Shown piece after piece: positions 6,064 to 13,528 of a stretch of DNA of 16,180 nt (position 1 is the stretch's first letter; every line of letters starts with the position of its first letter). The stretch is from Bacillota bacterium (GTDB taxonomy: Bacteria > Bacillota > Bacilli > Alicyclobacillales > SLC66), in NCBI GenBank assembly GCA_021797415.1, contig JAJZZT010000409.1, forward strand, positions 1 to 16,180. The letters are read 5' to 3'. The translations under genes were made by a program, and so were the position numbers. The notes beneath the pieces were generated by a model. The model ran no database searches. It had not been told where the DNA came from and saw only the letters and a list, made by a program, of their open reading frames with translations.

Positions 6064-8301
6064 ATGGATTATAAGGGGATTGACCCATTAACGCGGTTGT
6101 TGAAACGGATATTTTTCGTCGTCCTTGTCGGATGCATCGCCATCTTTGCCTGGGGAACTTTCCAGACCTACCAGGGCGCTCCCCCCATACCGGATAAAGT
6201 TCTTTCCCACTCCGGACAGGTATTGTTCACAGAACCGCAGATCGTGGCGGGCAAGGCCGGCTTTCAGGAGGCCGATCTGATGGACTACGGCAGCGTTTAC
6301 GGAAACGGGTCGTATTTCGGCGAAGACTACACCGCCCTGCTGCTGCGTGAACTGGCGGTGCAGATGCGCGACCGGTACGCGTCGGCGCAGTATGGGACGC
6401 CCTTTGCGCGGTTGGATATCGGCCGGCAGGCCGTCGTCGGCCACGAGGTCGAACAGGAGCTGCAGCATCCGGACCTGCGAAACAACGTGCTGACCGTCTC
6501 GGATACAGAGGGACAGGCGATGCGCAGCGTTCTGCGCGCGACGGCGCTCAGTCTGATCACGACCAATCGGCAGGAGGGGTACACGAAGGCGACGACGCTG
6601 AGTGCGACAAGCGCAGGCAATGTGGCGGATTTCCTGATGTACACCGCCTGGACCTCGGTCGCCAGACGGCCTGGACTGGATTATTCCTACACGAACAACT
6701 GGCCGTACGAACCGCTGGTCGGCAATGTTCCGACAGCGCAGACATTCATCTGGACATGGGCGTCCATCGGCCTGTTGCTCGCCGGGATTGGGGCGACTGT
6801 CTACTTCTACTTTGCCCACATCTCCGCGCCGGTGGAAGAAATCGGGCGCAATGAGATCGCCGGATTCCCCAAGCTGACGCCAAGCCAGAGAAAGAGTGGG
6901 AAATTCTTCGTGACCGTGGCCATCCTGTTCCTGATCCAGATCGGAGCGGGCATCCTCATGGCGCATTACTATTCGGATCGCGCCAGCTTTTTCGGGATCA
7001 ACCTGATCAACCTTCTCCCGTTTAATGTGCTGAAGGCCGTCCACATCCAGACGGCAATCTTCTGGATTGCCATCGCGTGGATCGGAGCGGGAATCTTTCT
7101 CGCGCCGCTCATCAGCGGAGAGGAGCCGAAGCACCAGGGGTTGCTTGTCGATATCCTGTTCGTGGCCATCTGGACCGTCGGTCTGTCCACGCTGTTCGGA
7201 CTGTACGCCGGCATCAAGGGTTGGCTGCCGGGCAACAGCTGGTTCTGGTTCGGCAATCAGGGCCTGACGTACCTGCAACTGGGCCGATTTGACCAACTCG
7301 CGCTGTTTGTGGGCCTGGTCCTGTGGGTCGTCATCGTCGCGCGGGCGCTGTGGCCGGCGCTCAGGAGGCAGCAGGGATTCGGCAGTCTGGAACACCTCCT
7401 GCTGTACGCGGGGATCTCAATCGCCGCGATGTACGTATTCGGCATGTTCCCGATCACATGGATCATGAATTCCTTCACACTGACCGACTTCTGGCGGTGG
7501 TGGGTGGTTCACCTGTGGGTGGAAGGCACCTTCGAGTTTTTCGCCGTCATCGCGGTCACGTACCTGCTGGTCATCCTGGGGTTCGTTTCGCGCAAAACGG
7601 CGGAGCGGGCCACCTGGTTCGAGCTCACTCTGGTCTTCATGGGTGGAATCGTGGGAACCGGCCATCACATGTACTGGGTTGGCGAACCGTGGGTCTGGAT
7701 CAGTCTCGGGAGCATGTTCTCGTTCATCGAGGTGTTGCCGTTGCTGTTGATGGTCGTGGAAGCGATCGAAAATCGCAAGCACATGAAACAACAGAAGAAT
7801 TTCCCGCACCGTGTTGCCATGCTGTACCTGATGGGATCTGGTTTCTGGAACTTCTACGGCGCGGGTGTGCTGGGCGGCCTGATCAATGCTCCGCTGATCA
7901 ATTTTTACGAACACGGGACATTCCTGACGCTTGCGCACGCCCATACAGCCATGTTCGGCGCGTTCGGACTGCTCGGCATCGGGCTCATCTACTTTGCGCT
8001 GCGCTATGTGGTCGAGGAAAACGGGGCGCCGTGGACCGAAAGGGCGGGCATCTGGGCTTTCTGGCTCTACAACGGCGGCATGGTCCTCTGGCTGGTGCTT
8101 AACTTCTGGCCGATCGGCTTTGCGCAGTTGAATGCGGTGTACACGCACAGCTACGTTTATGCGCGCAGCCTGGCGTTTTACAACACGACGCTGCTCTGGC
8201 AGTGGCTGCGCATGCCGGGGGATATTCTGTTCGCACTGGGAGCGGCGATCATGTCCTGGGACATCTATAGAAAAGTTCGCCGGCCAAGAGTCGATCCCTG
8301 A
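6064..8301 (+). CDS. norZ: Quinol-dependent nitric oxide reductase (qNOR)
   Basis: A 745-residue integral membrane enzyme reducing two NO to N2O with electrons from quinol, as in Geobacillus stearothermophilus. It is the fused type: an N-terminal membrane anchor (about 13-35), an extracytoplasmic domain (about 36-225, NorC-like but without a CxxCH haem c site) and then a NorB-type core of about 12 helices. Core ligands can be placed: H327 (KAVHIQ) and H627 for low-spin haem b; H625 (LTLAHAHTAMFG) for haem b3; H483 (VVHLWVEGTFE), H534 and H535 (GTGHHMYW) for the non-haem iron; and conserved E487 and E491. The ATG is the only start after an in-frame stop. It stands as a single-gene unit behind an Fnr box. 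There are no other denitrification genes in the window, so NO detoxification or a partial denitrification chain are both possible. Confidence 0.96.
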   Translation: MDYKGIDPLTRLLKRIFFVVLVGCIAIFAWGTFQTYQGAPPIPDKVLSHSGQVLFTEPQIVAGKAGFQEADLMDYGSVYGNGSYFGEDYTALLLRELAVQMRDRYASAQYGTPFARLDIGRQAVVGHEVEQELQHPDLRNNVLTVSDTEGQAMRSVLRATALSLITTNRQEGYTKATTLSATSAGNVADFLMYTAWTSVARRPGLDYSYTNNWPYEPLVGNVPTAQTFIWTWASIGLLLAGIGATVYFYFAHISAPVEEIGRNEIAGFPKLTPSQRKSGKFFVTVAILFLIQIGAGILMAHYYSDRASFFGINLINLLPFNVLKAVHIQTAIFWIAIAWIGAGIFLAPLISGEEPKHQGLLVDILFVAIWTVGLSTLFGLYAGIKGWLPGNSWFWFGNQGLTYLQLGRFDQLALFVGLVLWVVIVARALWPALRRQQGFGSLEHLLLYAGISIAAMYVFGMFPITWIMNSFTLTDFWRWWVVHLWVEGTFEFFAVIAVTYLLVILGFVSRKTAERATWFELTLVFMGGIVGTGHHMYWVGEPWVWISLGSMFSFIEVLPLLLMVVEAIENRKHMKQQKNFPHRVAMLYLMGSGFWNFYGAGVLGGLINAPLINFYEHGTFLTLAHAHTAMFGAFGLLGIGLIYFALRYVVEENGAPWTERAGIWAFWLYNGGMVLWLVLNFWPIGFAQLNAVYTHSYVYARSLAFYNTTLLWQWLRMPGDILFALGAAIMSWDIYRKVRRPRVDP

Positions 8302-8318
8302 AACCCTATAAATCCCTT

Positions 8319-8347
8319 TTGACCGCGGGACTTCCTTTGCCTACAAT
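8319..8347 (+). promoter_or_regulatory. Sigma-A promoter of the Gfo/Idh/MocA gene
   Basis: -35 TTGACC (8319-8324, 5 of 6) and -10 TACAAT (8342-8347, 5 of 6) are separated by exactly 17 bp. The start point should fall near 8354, inside the TTGCAAG inverted repeat. The promoter begins only 17 bp after the qNOR stop, with no terminator between, so some read-through from qNOR is likely. Confidence 0.85.
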
Positions 8348-8352
8348 GGAGT

Positions 8353-8370
8353 TTGCAAGAAAACTTGCAA
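8353..8370. promoter_or_regulatory. Inverted-repeat operator at the transcription start (TTGCAAG-AAAA-CTTGCAA)
   Basis: Perfect 7-bp arms TTGCAAG (8353-8359) and CTTGCAA (8364-8370) flank four A residues. The position, directly over the expected start point of the promoter at 8319-8347, is typical of a repressor operator for a sugar or inositol catabolic gene. A LacI-family repressor is the natural guess, though those operators usually have a central CG. It could also form a hairpin at the 5' end of the mRNA. Confidence 0.65.
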
Positions 8371-8413
8371 GCGCTACATAATCGCACGGTCCCGACAGGA
8401 GGAGGCGCCGCAC

Positions 8414-9394
8414 ATGATTTCAGTCGCCATGCTGAGCCGCTGGCACGTCCATGCAAACGATTACGCGAGACAGGTTAACAACCACCCGGACATCCGCATC
8501 GCCGCCGTGTGGGATGAGGATGCCGCGCGAGGAGGAGCGTGGGCGCAGGAACTGGGCGTCACGTTCTATCCGGATCTCGCCGCGCTTTTGGCCAACCGCG
8601 AGATTGACGGCGTCATCGTCGTCACGCCGACGAACAGGCACCATGACGTCATCGTACAGGCCGCGAAAAGCGGCAAACACATCTTCACGGAAAAGGTGCT
8701 TGGACTGTCCGTCCAGGAGTGTGACGACATCTTTGCTGCCGTCGACGCGTCCGGCGTCCAGTTGATGCTTTCGCTGCCGCGCCTTACGCACTCCTCTTAT
8801 CTGTACGCGCAGCAGACCGTCGACAGCGGCGCGCTCGGACAGGTTACGATGATCCGCTGCCGACTGGCGCACAACGGAGCGGTGCCGAGCGAAAACCGGC
8901 CGCACGGCTGGCTGCCCGCCCACTTCTTCGATCCCGCGTTGTGCGGCGGCGGTTCCCTGATCGACCTCGGCGCCCATCCCATCTACCTGACGAACCGCCT
9001 GGGCGGCGCCGCGACCGCTGTCACCGCGCGCATGACGAGCATTTTCGGCCATGCCGTGGACGACAACTCCGCGGTGATCGTCGAGTACGCGTCCGGCGCA
9101 TTGGGTGTGATCGAAACCGGTTTTGCTTCAGGGGGAAGCCCGTTTCAACTCCAGGTCTACGGCACAAAAGGCATGCTCGAGGTGGAGAACGACAGCGTTC
9201 GCGTGAAGGTGGGCGACGCATGGGAAACACCCGAACTGCCCGTCCCCATCGCCTCGCCGCTTGAGCAATGGGCGCAGGCCATCCAGCACGGCGCAGCGCC
9301 GACGATCGGACAGACGGACATGCGCAGGCTGACAGAGATCAATCAGGCCGCGGCCCAGTCGCACGCCGAGGGCCGCCGCGTGGCGCTCGGCTAA
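8414..9394 (+). CDS. Gfo/Idh/MocA family NAD(P)-dependent oxidoreductase
   Basis: A 326-residue cytoplasmic dehydrogenase of the family that oxidises inositols, sugar derivatives and related polyols. The catalytic-region motif is TEKVLGL (92-98, with the family EK pair at E93-K94), and the C-terminal substrate domain has GGGSLIDLGAHPIYL (178-192; D184, H188). The N-terminus is unusual: VAMLSRWHVHANDY (4-17) replaces the common GxGxxG loop, as in a poorly characterised WHVHA subgroup of the family. The expected acidic residue after beta-2 is present (AVWDED). The ATG at 8414 is preceded by AGGAGGAGG at 8 nt. The gene has its own promoter and operator. The stop codon TAA falls within the first copy of a tandem repeat. 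The substrate is not assignable. Confidence 0.92.
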   Translation: MISVAMLSRWHVHANDYARQVNNHPDIRIAAVWDEDAARGGAWAQELGVTFYPDLAALLANREIDGVIVVTPTNRHHDVIVQAAKSGKHIFTEKVLGLSVQECDDIFAAVDASGVQLMLSLPRLTHSSYLYAQQTVDSGALGQVTMIRCRLAHNGAVPSENRPHGWLPAHFFDPALCGGGSLIDLGAHPIYLTNRLGGAATAVTARMTSIFGHAVDDNSAVIVEYASGALGVIETGFASGGSPFQLQVYGTKGMLEVENDSVRVKVGDAWETPELPVPIASPLEQWAQAIQHGAAPTIGQTDMRRLTEINQAAAQSHAEGRRVALG

Positions 9395-9436
9395 AAGCGT
9401 GGCGCTCGGCCAAAAGCGCGTGGCGCTCGGCCAAAA
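9378..9436. repeat. Short tandem repeat (three copies of a 19-nt unit) over the dehydrogenase stop codon
   Basis: The unit is GCGTGGCGCTCGGCYAAAA. Copies are at 9378-9396, 9397-9415 and, after two extra bases, 9418-9436. Copy 1 has T at the variable position, which creates the TAA stop of the dehydrogenase; copies 2 and 3 have C. Copies 2 and 3 can form small hairpins (GGCGCT 9422-9427 with AGCGCC 9436-9441). This suggests local duplication of the gene 3' end by slippage. Confidence 0.9.
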
Positions 9437-9489
9437 GCGCCGGTCACCGCTGCGGAATCGGTAAAAAAACGCCGGTCCTTGCCGCAGCA

Positions 9490-9891
9490 TCAGTACATCA
9501 TGCGCTCGTCCAGATAAAACTTGAATTCCAGCAGGTTGTTGGACGGATCGATCAGGAAAAACGTCTCGTGCTCCTCGATCCGTCCCTCAAACCGCTGCAT
9601 TGGCTCTTGAAAAAACGGGAGCCCCCGCTGCCGCGCCAGTTTGAGCAGGTTGTCAAATTCCCGCCGCTCGCGGAATGTCACGCCAAAGTGGCGCGGGTAC
9701 ATGGCCGGTTCGCGGTCGATCTTCTCCGGCGAGAGGTGGCAGACCACCTGGTCGCCGAAAAAGTCCAGCGTGATCCGATCCGGATAGCGGCGGGCCAGTT
9801 TGCAGCCCAGCCTTGCCACATAGAATTCCTGCGCCTCGTCGAGATCCCTGCAGGGGATGGCGAGGTGAAACACATTGTCCCGGTTTCTCAC
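9490..9891 (-). CDS. VOC superfamily (glyoxalase/dioxygenase fold) protein
   Basis: A 133-residue single-module protein with the paired beta-alpha-beta-beta-beta fold of vicinal oxygen chelate enzymes. Likely metal ligands are H9 (NVFHLAIPCRDL), H68 (YPRHFGVTF) and E122 (NNLLEFKFY), which suggests an active metalloenzyme rather than a resistance binding protein. The GTG start at 9891 overlaps the comA stop by 4 nt (GTGA), so translation is coupled; GAGGAGGG lies about 11 nt upstream. Family members include glyoxalase I, epimerases and extradiol dioxygenases. The tight link to comA raises the possibility of a role in sulfolactate or C3-sulfonate metabolism, but nothing in the protein proves it. 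Confidence 0.88.
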   Translation of the reverse strand: MRNRDNVFHLAIPCRDLDEAQEFYVARLGCKLARRYPDRITLDFFGDQVVCHLSPEKIDREPAMYPRHFGVTFRERREFDNLLKLARQRGLPFFQEPMQRFEGRIEEHETFFLIDPSNNLLEFKFYLDERMMY

Positions 9892-10664
9892 AGCGCGCCG
9901 CCCTCCTCAAACAGCAGAAGCGTGTCCGACCGCAGGCCGAGGCGCAGCGTTTCAAGCGGAATCACGTCCGCAAACGGGACGTTCGCCAGATTGACCTGCG
10001 CGCCGAGCCGGTGGATAAAGTACGTCTGCAGGTCCTTGCCCGGCGCTTCAAACACCATCCTGCCGACATCGACCGCCTCAAATATCTCCTCCATGAGTCC
10101 AAACCGCAACTCGCCGTTGGAGCGGCAGATGCCGCTCGTGCCGCTCTCGCGCGCCTCCGTGATGACCTTCCACGCGCCCGCCTCAAGATCCTCCCGGATA
10201 AAGTCGATCCACCTTCGCGGATGCAGGTTGATCGACTTCTCCGCATCCTTGTACCCGACCTCGCTCAACACGGTGAAATGCCGGGCGAAATCCCTGATGA
10301 ATCCCGCCTTCTCGCGGTTGGAGAGCGCCACCGTGCCGTTGGAGATCTCCACGTGCCGGCAGCCAAAACGCAGCAGATAGTTGTAATACTCATCGATCTT
10401 TCCCTGGACGTAAAATTTTTCGAACAGCGTGCCGCCGAAGAAAAAGCCGACGCCATTTCCCGTGACGCTCTCAATTTTTCGCTCGAGATCCTTTGTGACA
10501 ACCGACGTGCCCCAACCGAACTTGACAAAATCGACCGCGTCGCCCATGCTCTCCATCACGTCCGTAAAATACCGCGTCGGCACTCCGTTGTCGATCAGGA
10601 CCGTGATGCCCGTTTCGCGCGGTTTGGCGAGACGCTTCGGCAATTCAAGCACTTCCGTGTTCAT
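9888..10664 (-). CDS. comA: Phosphosulfolactate synthase (ComA/YitD family)
   Basis: A 258-residue TIM-barrel enzyme adding sulfite to phosphoenolpyruvate to give (2R)-phospho-3-sulfolactate. This is the first step of coenzyme M synthesis in methanogens, and in Bacillus (YitD) a route to 3-sulfolactate found in spores. Family motifs run through the whole protein: VKFGWGTS (47-54), GGTLFEKFY (77-85), HVEISNGT (104-111), SEVGYKD (134-140), WKVITEARESGTSGI (165-179), VFEAPGK (204-210) and ETLRLGLRSDTL (238-249). ATG 10664 is chosen over ATG 10694 because AGGGGGGAG lies 6-7 nt upstream. No comB or comC homologue is in the window; the overlapping VOC gene is the only partner. Confidence 0.95.
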   Translation of the reverse strand: MNTEVLELPKRLAKPRETGITVLIDNGVPTRYFTDVMESMGDAVDFVKFGWGTSVVTKDLERKIESVTGNGVGFFFGGTLFEKFYVQGKIDEYYNYLLRFGCRHVEISNGTVALSNREKAGFIRDFARHFTVLSEVGYKDAEKSINLHPRRWIDFIREDLEAGAWKVITEARESGTSGICRSNGELRFGLMEEIFEAVDVGRMVFEAPGKDLQTYFIHRLGAQVNLANVPFADVIPLETLRLGLRSDTLLLFEEGGAL

Positions 10665-10876
10665 GACAAACTCCCCCCTGGCATGAGCGGTCATCTACCC
10701 CACGGCTTACGCCGGAAGCTTGCAGGTCTAAACTACGTCTGGCGGCGACCGGCCGGAAGCCCGGCGCGAGAAGGAACGCCTGCTTTTGACAGTTGACGGC
10801 AGATGGAGTGTAGCAGGACAAATTTAACGTTGGCTTAAAGAGGTTATGGACGCACCCAAAAACGCCTATCATCTGG
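10665..10876. other. Gap between mobB and comA with no clear signal
   Basis: The 212-bp gap holds no convincing ORF. Small GC-rich inverted repeats are present (GCCGG-AAGC-CCGGC around 10750) and CTTCCGGC occurs twice on the minus strand, but no hairpin is followed by a T-run. I find no well-spaced -35/-10 pair for comA on the minus strand. A sporulation-type sigma factor could read it, but I could not match a consensus. Confidence 0.5.
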
Positions 10877-11485
10877 CTATTGTTCCCCAAGCGCGTACGA
10901 CGCAAGCCCCTCTGGGTCAAATCGCCCCGCCCCCTGCCGGAACGCCCGTTCGATTTGCGCCGCGATCCCGTCGATATCGTCGCGCAGATATACCGGCAAT
11001 CCGTCGCCGACCGTAAGCGGCGGGCGAGGCGCGATCCACGCCAGCAGGTCGCCGCGCTCTCTGGCCGCCCTTGCGAACGCGGGCGCGGTATACGCCTCCT
11101 CCCGCCAATCCGTCTCGCCCAACAGGACCGCCATTGAAACGGACGCATCCTTCCAACCTTCGAGCAGCAACACGTCCGCCGTTCCCATCCACCCGATCAG
11201 CGCGCCGAGTTCTTCCCGTCCGGCCTGCCCGATCTCCAGTCCGAGATGGCCGTCGCGCCCGACGACAAGCGTACGCTTCGCTCCCGCGCGCAGATGGCGG
11301 CCCGTATCCACCCGTTCATCCGCAAACGCTGCAAAGCCGTGCACATCGCGCTTCATCACGGCGACCGTCCGGCCACGCTGGGCGAACCACCGGGTCAGGC
11401 CCTGCACCAGCGTGGTCTTTCCCGTATTTTTATACCCCGCAATAGCGATGCAGCGCGTCTCTTGCAAGCCCCTCATACCCCTCAT
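10877..11485 (-). CDS. mobB: Molybdopterin-guanine dinucleotide biosynthesis adapter protein MobB
   Basis: A 202-residue P-loop GTPase that helps MobA form the MGD form of the molybdenum cofactor. Walker A is GYKNTGKTT (17-25), followed by the typical LLLEGWKDA (106-114) in place of the family EGFK motif. The C-terminal part (IAPRPPLTVGDGLPVYLRDD) matches the usual MobB tail. It overlaps the end of moeA by 56 nt in another frame. ATG 11485 and ATG 11476 are both possible starts and neither has a strong ribosome binding site, so coupling to moeA translation is likely. It is the last gene of the mobA-moeA-mobB unit. Confidence 0.93.
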   Translation of the reverse strand: MRGMRGLQETRCIAIAGYKNTGKTTLVQGLTRWFAQRGRTVAVMKRDVHGFAAFADERVDTGRHLRAGAKRTLVVGRDGHLGLEIGQAGREELGALIGWMGTADVLLLEGWKDASVSMAVLLGETDWREEAYTAPAFARAARERGDLLAWIAPRPPLTVGDGLPVYLRDDIDGIAAQIERAFRQGAGRFDPEGLASYALGEQ

Positions 11486-12728
11486 CCCCCACCGCCGCCA
11501 ACGGCCACGCCTGCTCCACGATCACTGGATACAGTGCGCCTTCGCGCGCCGTCTCACCCGGCCCGATCACCGCCAGAGCCGCTCCCAGCCGGTGCGGGAT
11601 GGCCGACGACTGGCCGAGTCCGGGATCGATCCACAGCGTCGCATCGCGCATGGCCAGTTGGCCGCGCAAGAAGCGCGCGTGGCGCGTCGTGCGCTTGCCC
11701 GGATCGGCGGCCAGGCGGGCGGTCACGACATGTTCCTGCAGATATTGCGCCCGACCTGTCAAGCGGTACAGCAACGGAAGCAGCAACAGTACCGCGTTGA
11801 CGTACGCGGCGCCGGGATTGCCGGACAGTGCGAGCGCGATCTTCCCGTCTTTCTCGAACGCGCAAACCGGAGTGCCCGGCCTCATCCAGACACCTTGGAA
11901 CAAGCTGCGGGCGCCCAACCGCAACAGGGCGCGCGGCGTCAGATCGCCGTCCCCCACCGACACGCCGCCCGTTGTGACAAGCACATCCGCCCGCTCCCAC
12001 AGCGCGGCCAGCCGGGAGGCCATCTCCTCCAGACTGTCCGGACAGATCCCGCCCGCCAGCGGTTCTCCCCCCCAACTGAGCACAAGTGACTGCATCATAT
12101 AGGAATTGGAATCGTATAACTGTCCGGGTTGCATCGCGTCGCCCGGCGTCCTGAGTTCACTTCCGATTGCGGCGAGCGCGACGCGCGGCCGGCGCATGAC
12201 CCGGATGTCCGCATGCCCGTGCGCCGCCAGCGCCGCCAGTGCCAACGCGTCCACCCGCACCCCCGCGGGCGCGATCTCGTCGCCCGCGCGGCCGCCAAAC
12301 CCGCGCGACTGCACCGCTTCGCCGACCGGAACCGGGCGCAGGATGCGCACCGTCCCAGCCTCTCCGCGCTCCGTGAATTCCAGCCGCACAACCGCGTCCG
12401 CGCCATCCGGCACGGGCGCCCCCGTCATCGTGCGCACAGCCCCGCCCTGCGGACAAACGGCGCCGTGCGGGGCTCCCGCAAAAACTGTCGGCCCCGTATC
12501 ACGCAAGATAACAGGCGCCTGTGGCGCCGCGACGGCGACATCCCGCGCGCGCACCGCGTATCCATCCATCATGGCGCGATCGAACGGTGGCATGTCTGCC
12601 TTGAAAGGCACGGCGGCGGCCAACGTCCGCCCCAGCGCTTGCAAAAGAGGCGCCTGTTCGGCGCCCAGAGGGACAACGGCGTCCGCCATGCGCCGCTGTG
12701 CTTCCTGTAACGTGATCAAATCGTCCAT
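11430..12728 (-). CDS. moeA: Molybdopterin molybdenumtransferase MoeA
   Basis: A 432-residue cytoplasmic enzyme inserting molybdate into adenylylated molybdopterin. It is full length for the family, with domain landmarks in order: PFDRAMMDGYAV (48-59), MTGAPVPDGADAVV (101-114), GSELRTPG (189-196), YDSNSYM (205-211), the MPT-binding TTGGVSVGDGD (252-262) and ALSGNPGAA (300-308), then the C-terminal barrel. The ATG at 12728 has AAGGGGAG about 9 nt upstream and follows mobA by 16 nt. Its role here is to charge the cofactor of the molybdenum enzyme encoded upstream. Confidence 0.96.
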   Translation of the reverse strand: MDDLITLQEAQRRMADAVVPLGAEQAPLLQALGRTLAAAVPFKADMPPFDRAMMDGYAVRARDVAVAAPQAPVILRDTGPTVFAGAPHGAVCPQGGAVRTMTGAPVPDGADAVVRLEFTERGEAGTVRILRPVPVGEAVQSRGFGGRAGDEIAPAGVRVDALALAALAAHGHADIRVMRRPRVALAAIGSELRTPGDAMQPGQLYDSNSYMMQSLVLSWGGEPLAGGICPDSLEEMASRLAALWERADVLVTTGGVSVGDGDLTPRALLRLGARSLFQGVWMRPGTPVCAFEKDGKIALALSGNPGAAYVNAVLLLLPLLYRLTGRAQYLQEHVVTARLAADPGKRTTRHARFLRGQLAMRDATLWIDPGLGQSSAIPHRLGAALAVIGPGETAREGALYPVIVEQAWPLAAVGDEGYEGLARDALHRYCGV

Positions 12729-12744
12729 TGCATGAAACTCCCCT

Positions 12745-13446
12745 TCAGACCACCGAGGGCGGCGCGCCGGACGGCCCGGAATCCGTCCCGACAGCGCACC
12801 ACCGGGCGTACTCCTCCGGCGTATTGATCACCGCAAAACTGCGCCCGTCCGGATCAACCGCGCGCCACACTTCCTCAGGCACGTACAGGATGCGCAACTG
12901 ATCCAGGGCGGACAGCACGCGCAGCCGGTCGGCGGCGATCGCGGAACCGAGGACGGCGGCGGCCGACCGGTGGTAACACGCGGTCAACGGCTGGGGTCTC
13001 CCATCCTGTACAGGGACAACCGCCTGCGTCACTTTGCGCCGCCGCTCCATCAGTCTCGCCAGCAGCCGCAACAGATCCGGCCGCACAAGCGGCGCATCGA
13101 CAGGGCAGACAATCGCCCACTCCCAATGCATGGCGAGCAGGCCCGCCTCCAGTCCGGCGAGCGGACCGGCGTCCCGATGGCGGTCAAATATCGTGCGCGC
13201 TGCGCCCGCAATCGCGGTCTGGCCGGGACGGCGCACGGCCAGCACATCGTCGGACACTGTGCCGAGCGCATCCAGCACCCAATGGGCAAACGGCCGCCCC
13301 CTCCATGTGAGACTCGCCTTGTCACGCCCCATGCGCCTGCTGTGTCCACCGGACAACAGGATGCCGCTGACGGGGAGAAGCGGCCCGCCACCCGCCGGCG
13401 CCCGCACATCCCCAGATGCCCTCTGCACACGCACGCCGCCTTCCAT
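12745..13446 (-). CDS. mobA: Molybdenum cofactor guanylyltransferase MobA
   Basis: A 233-residue enzyme joining GMP to Mo-molybdopterin to give (bis-)MGD. The nucleotide-binding signature LSGGHSRRMGRDK is at 31-43, followed by DRHRDAGPLAGL (88-99), the metal-binding PVDAPLV (115-121) and FAVINTPEEY (204-213). The open frame reaches back to 13530, but that ATG lies in the -10 box of the promoter at 13529-13557 and the extension crosses a 19-bp duplication. ATG 13446 is therefore preferred. GTG codons further in (residues 5, 7 or 14 of this version) are also possible, since the fold begins only near residue 26. It is first in the mobA-moeA-mobB unit. Confidence 0.9.
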   Translation of the reverse strand: MEGGVRVQRASGDVRAPAGGGPLLPVSGILLSGGHSRRMGRDKASLTWRGRPFAHWVLDALGTVSDDVLAVRRPGQTAIAGAARTIFDRHRDAGPLAGLEAGLLAMHWEWAIVCPVDAPLVRPDLLRLLARLMERRRKVTQAVVPVQDGRPQPLTACYHRSAAAVLGSAIAADRLRVLSALDQLRILYVPEEVWRAVDPDGRSFAVINTPEEYARWCAVGTDSGPSGAPPSVV

Positions 13447-13451
13447 TGCGC

Positions 13452-13489
13452 AGTTGCCGCGCCTTTCGCCAGTTGCCGCGCCTTTCGCC
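13452..13489. repeat. Perfect 19-bp tandem duplication in the mobA leader
   Basis: AGTTGCCGCGCCTTTCGCC occurs twice without a gap (13452-13470 and 13471-13489). The length is not a multiple of three, so it shifts the frame of the extended mobA ORF. That supports the view that this stretch is untranslated leader between the promoter and ATG 13446. On the minus strand each copy contains GAAAGGCG, a weak ribosome-binding-site-like sequence. Confidence 0.95.
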
Positions 13490-13528
13490 GACCCGGTCCA
13501 TGACAAACCGAACAGTCGCTTTGCAGTC

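Noticed and set aside
6088..7395. 435-codon open frame on the minus strand opposite qNOR
   Set aside because: It lies wholly antisense to a full-length qNOR with all catalytic residues, has a low-complexity R/D/Q-rich translation with no recognisable domain, and no ribosome binding site. It is a shadow of GC-rich codon use.
9449..9488. Inverted repeat GCTGCGG/CCGCAGC as a bidirectional terminator for the convergent dehydrogenase and VOC genes
   Set aside because: The arms are perfect, but the loop is 26 nt and the A/T run is in the loop rather than after the stem. It may be chance in GC-rich DNA.
9268..10380. 370-codon open frame on the plus strand
   Set aside because: It runs antisense to both the VOC gene and comA and starts inside the dehydrogenase gene; the translation shows no family features.
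10740..10770. GCCGG-AAGC-CCGGC hairpin as the mobB terminator
   Set aside because: Stem of only 5 bp, no T-run, and more than 100 nt from the mobB stop.
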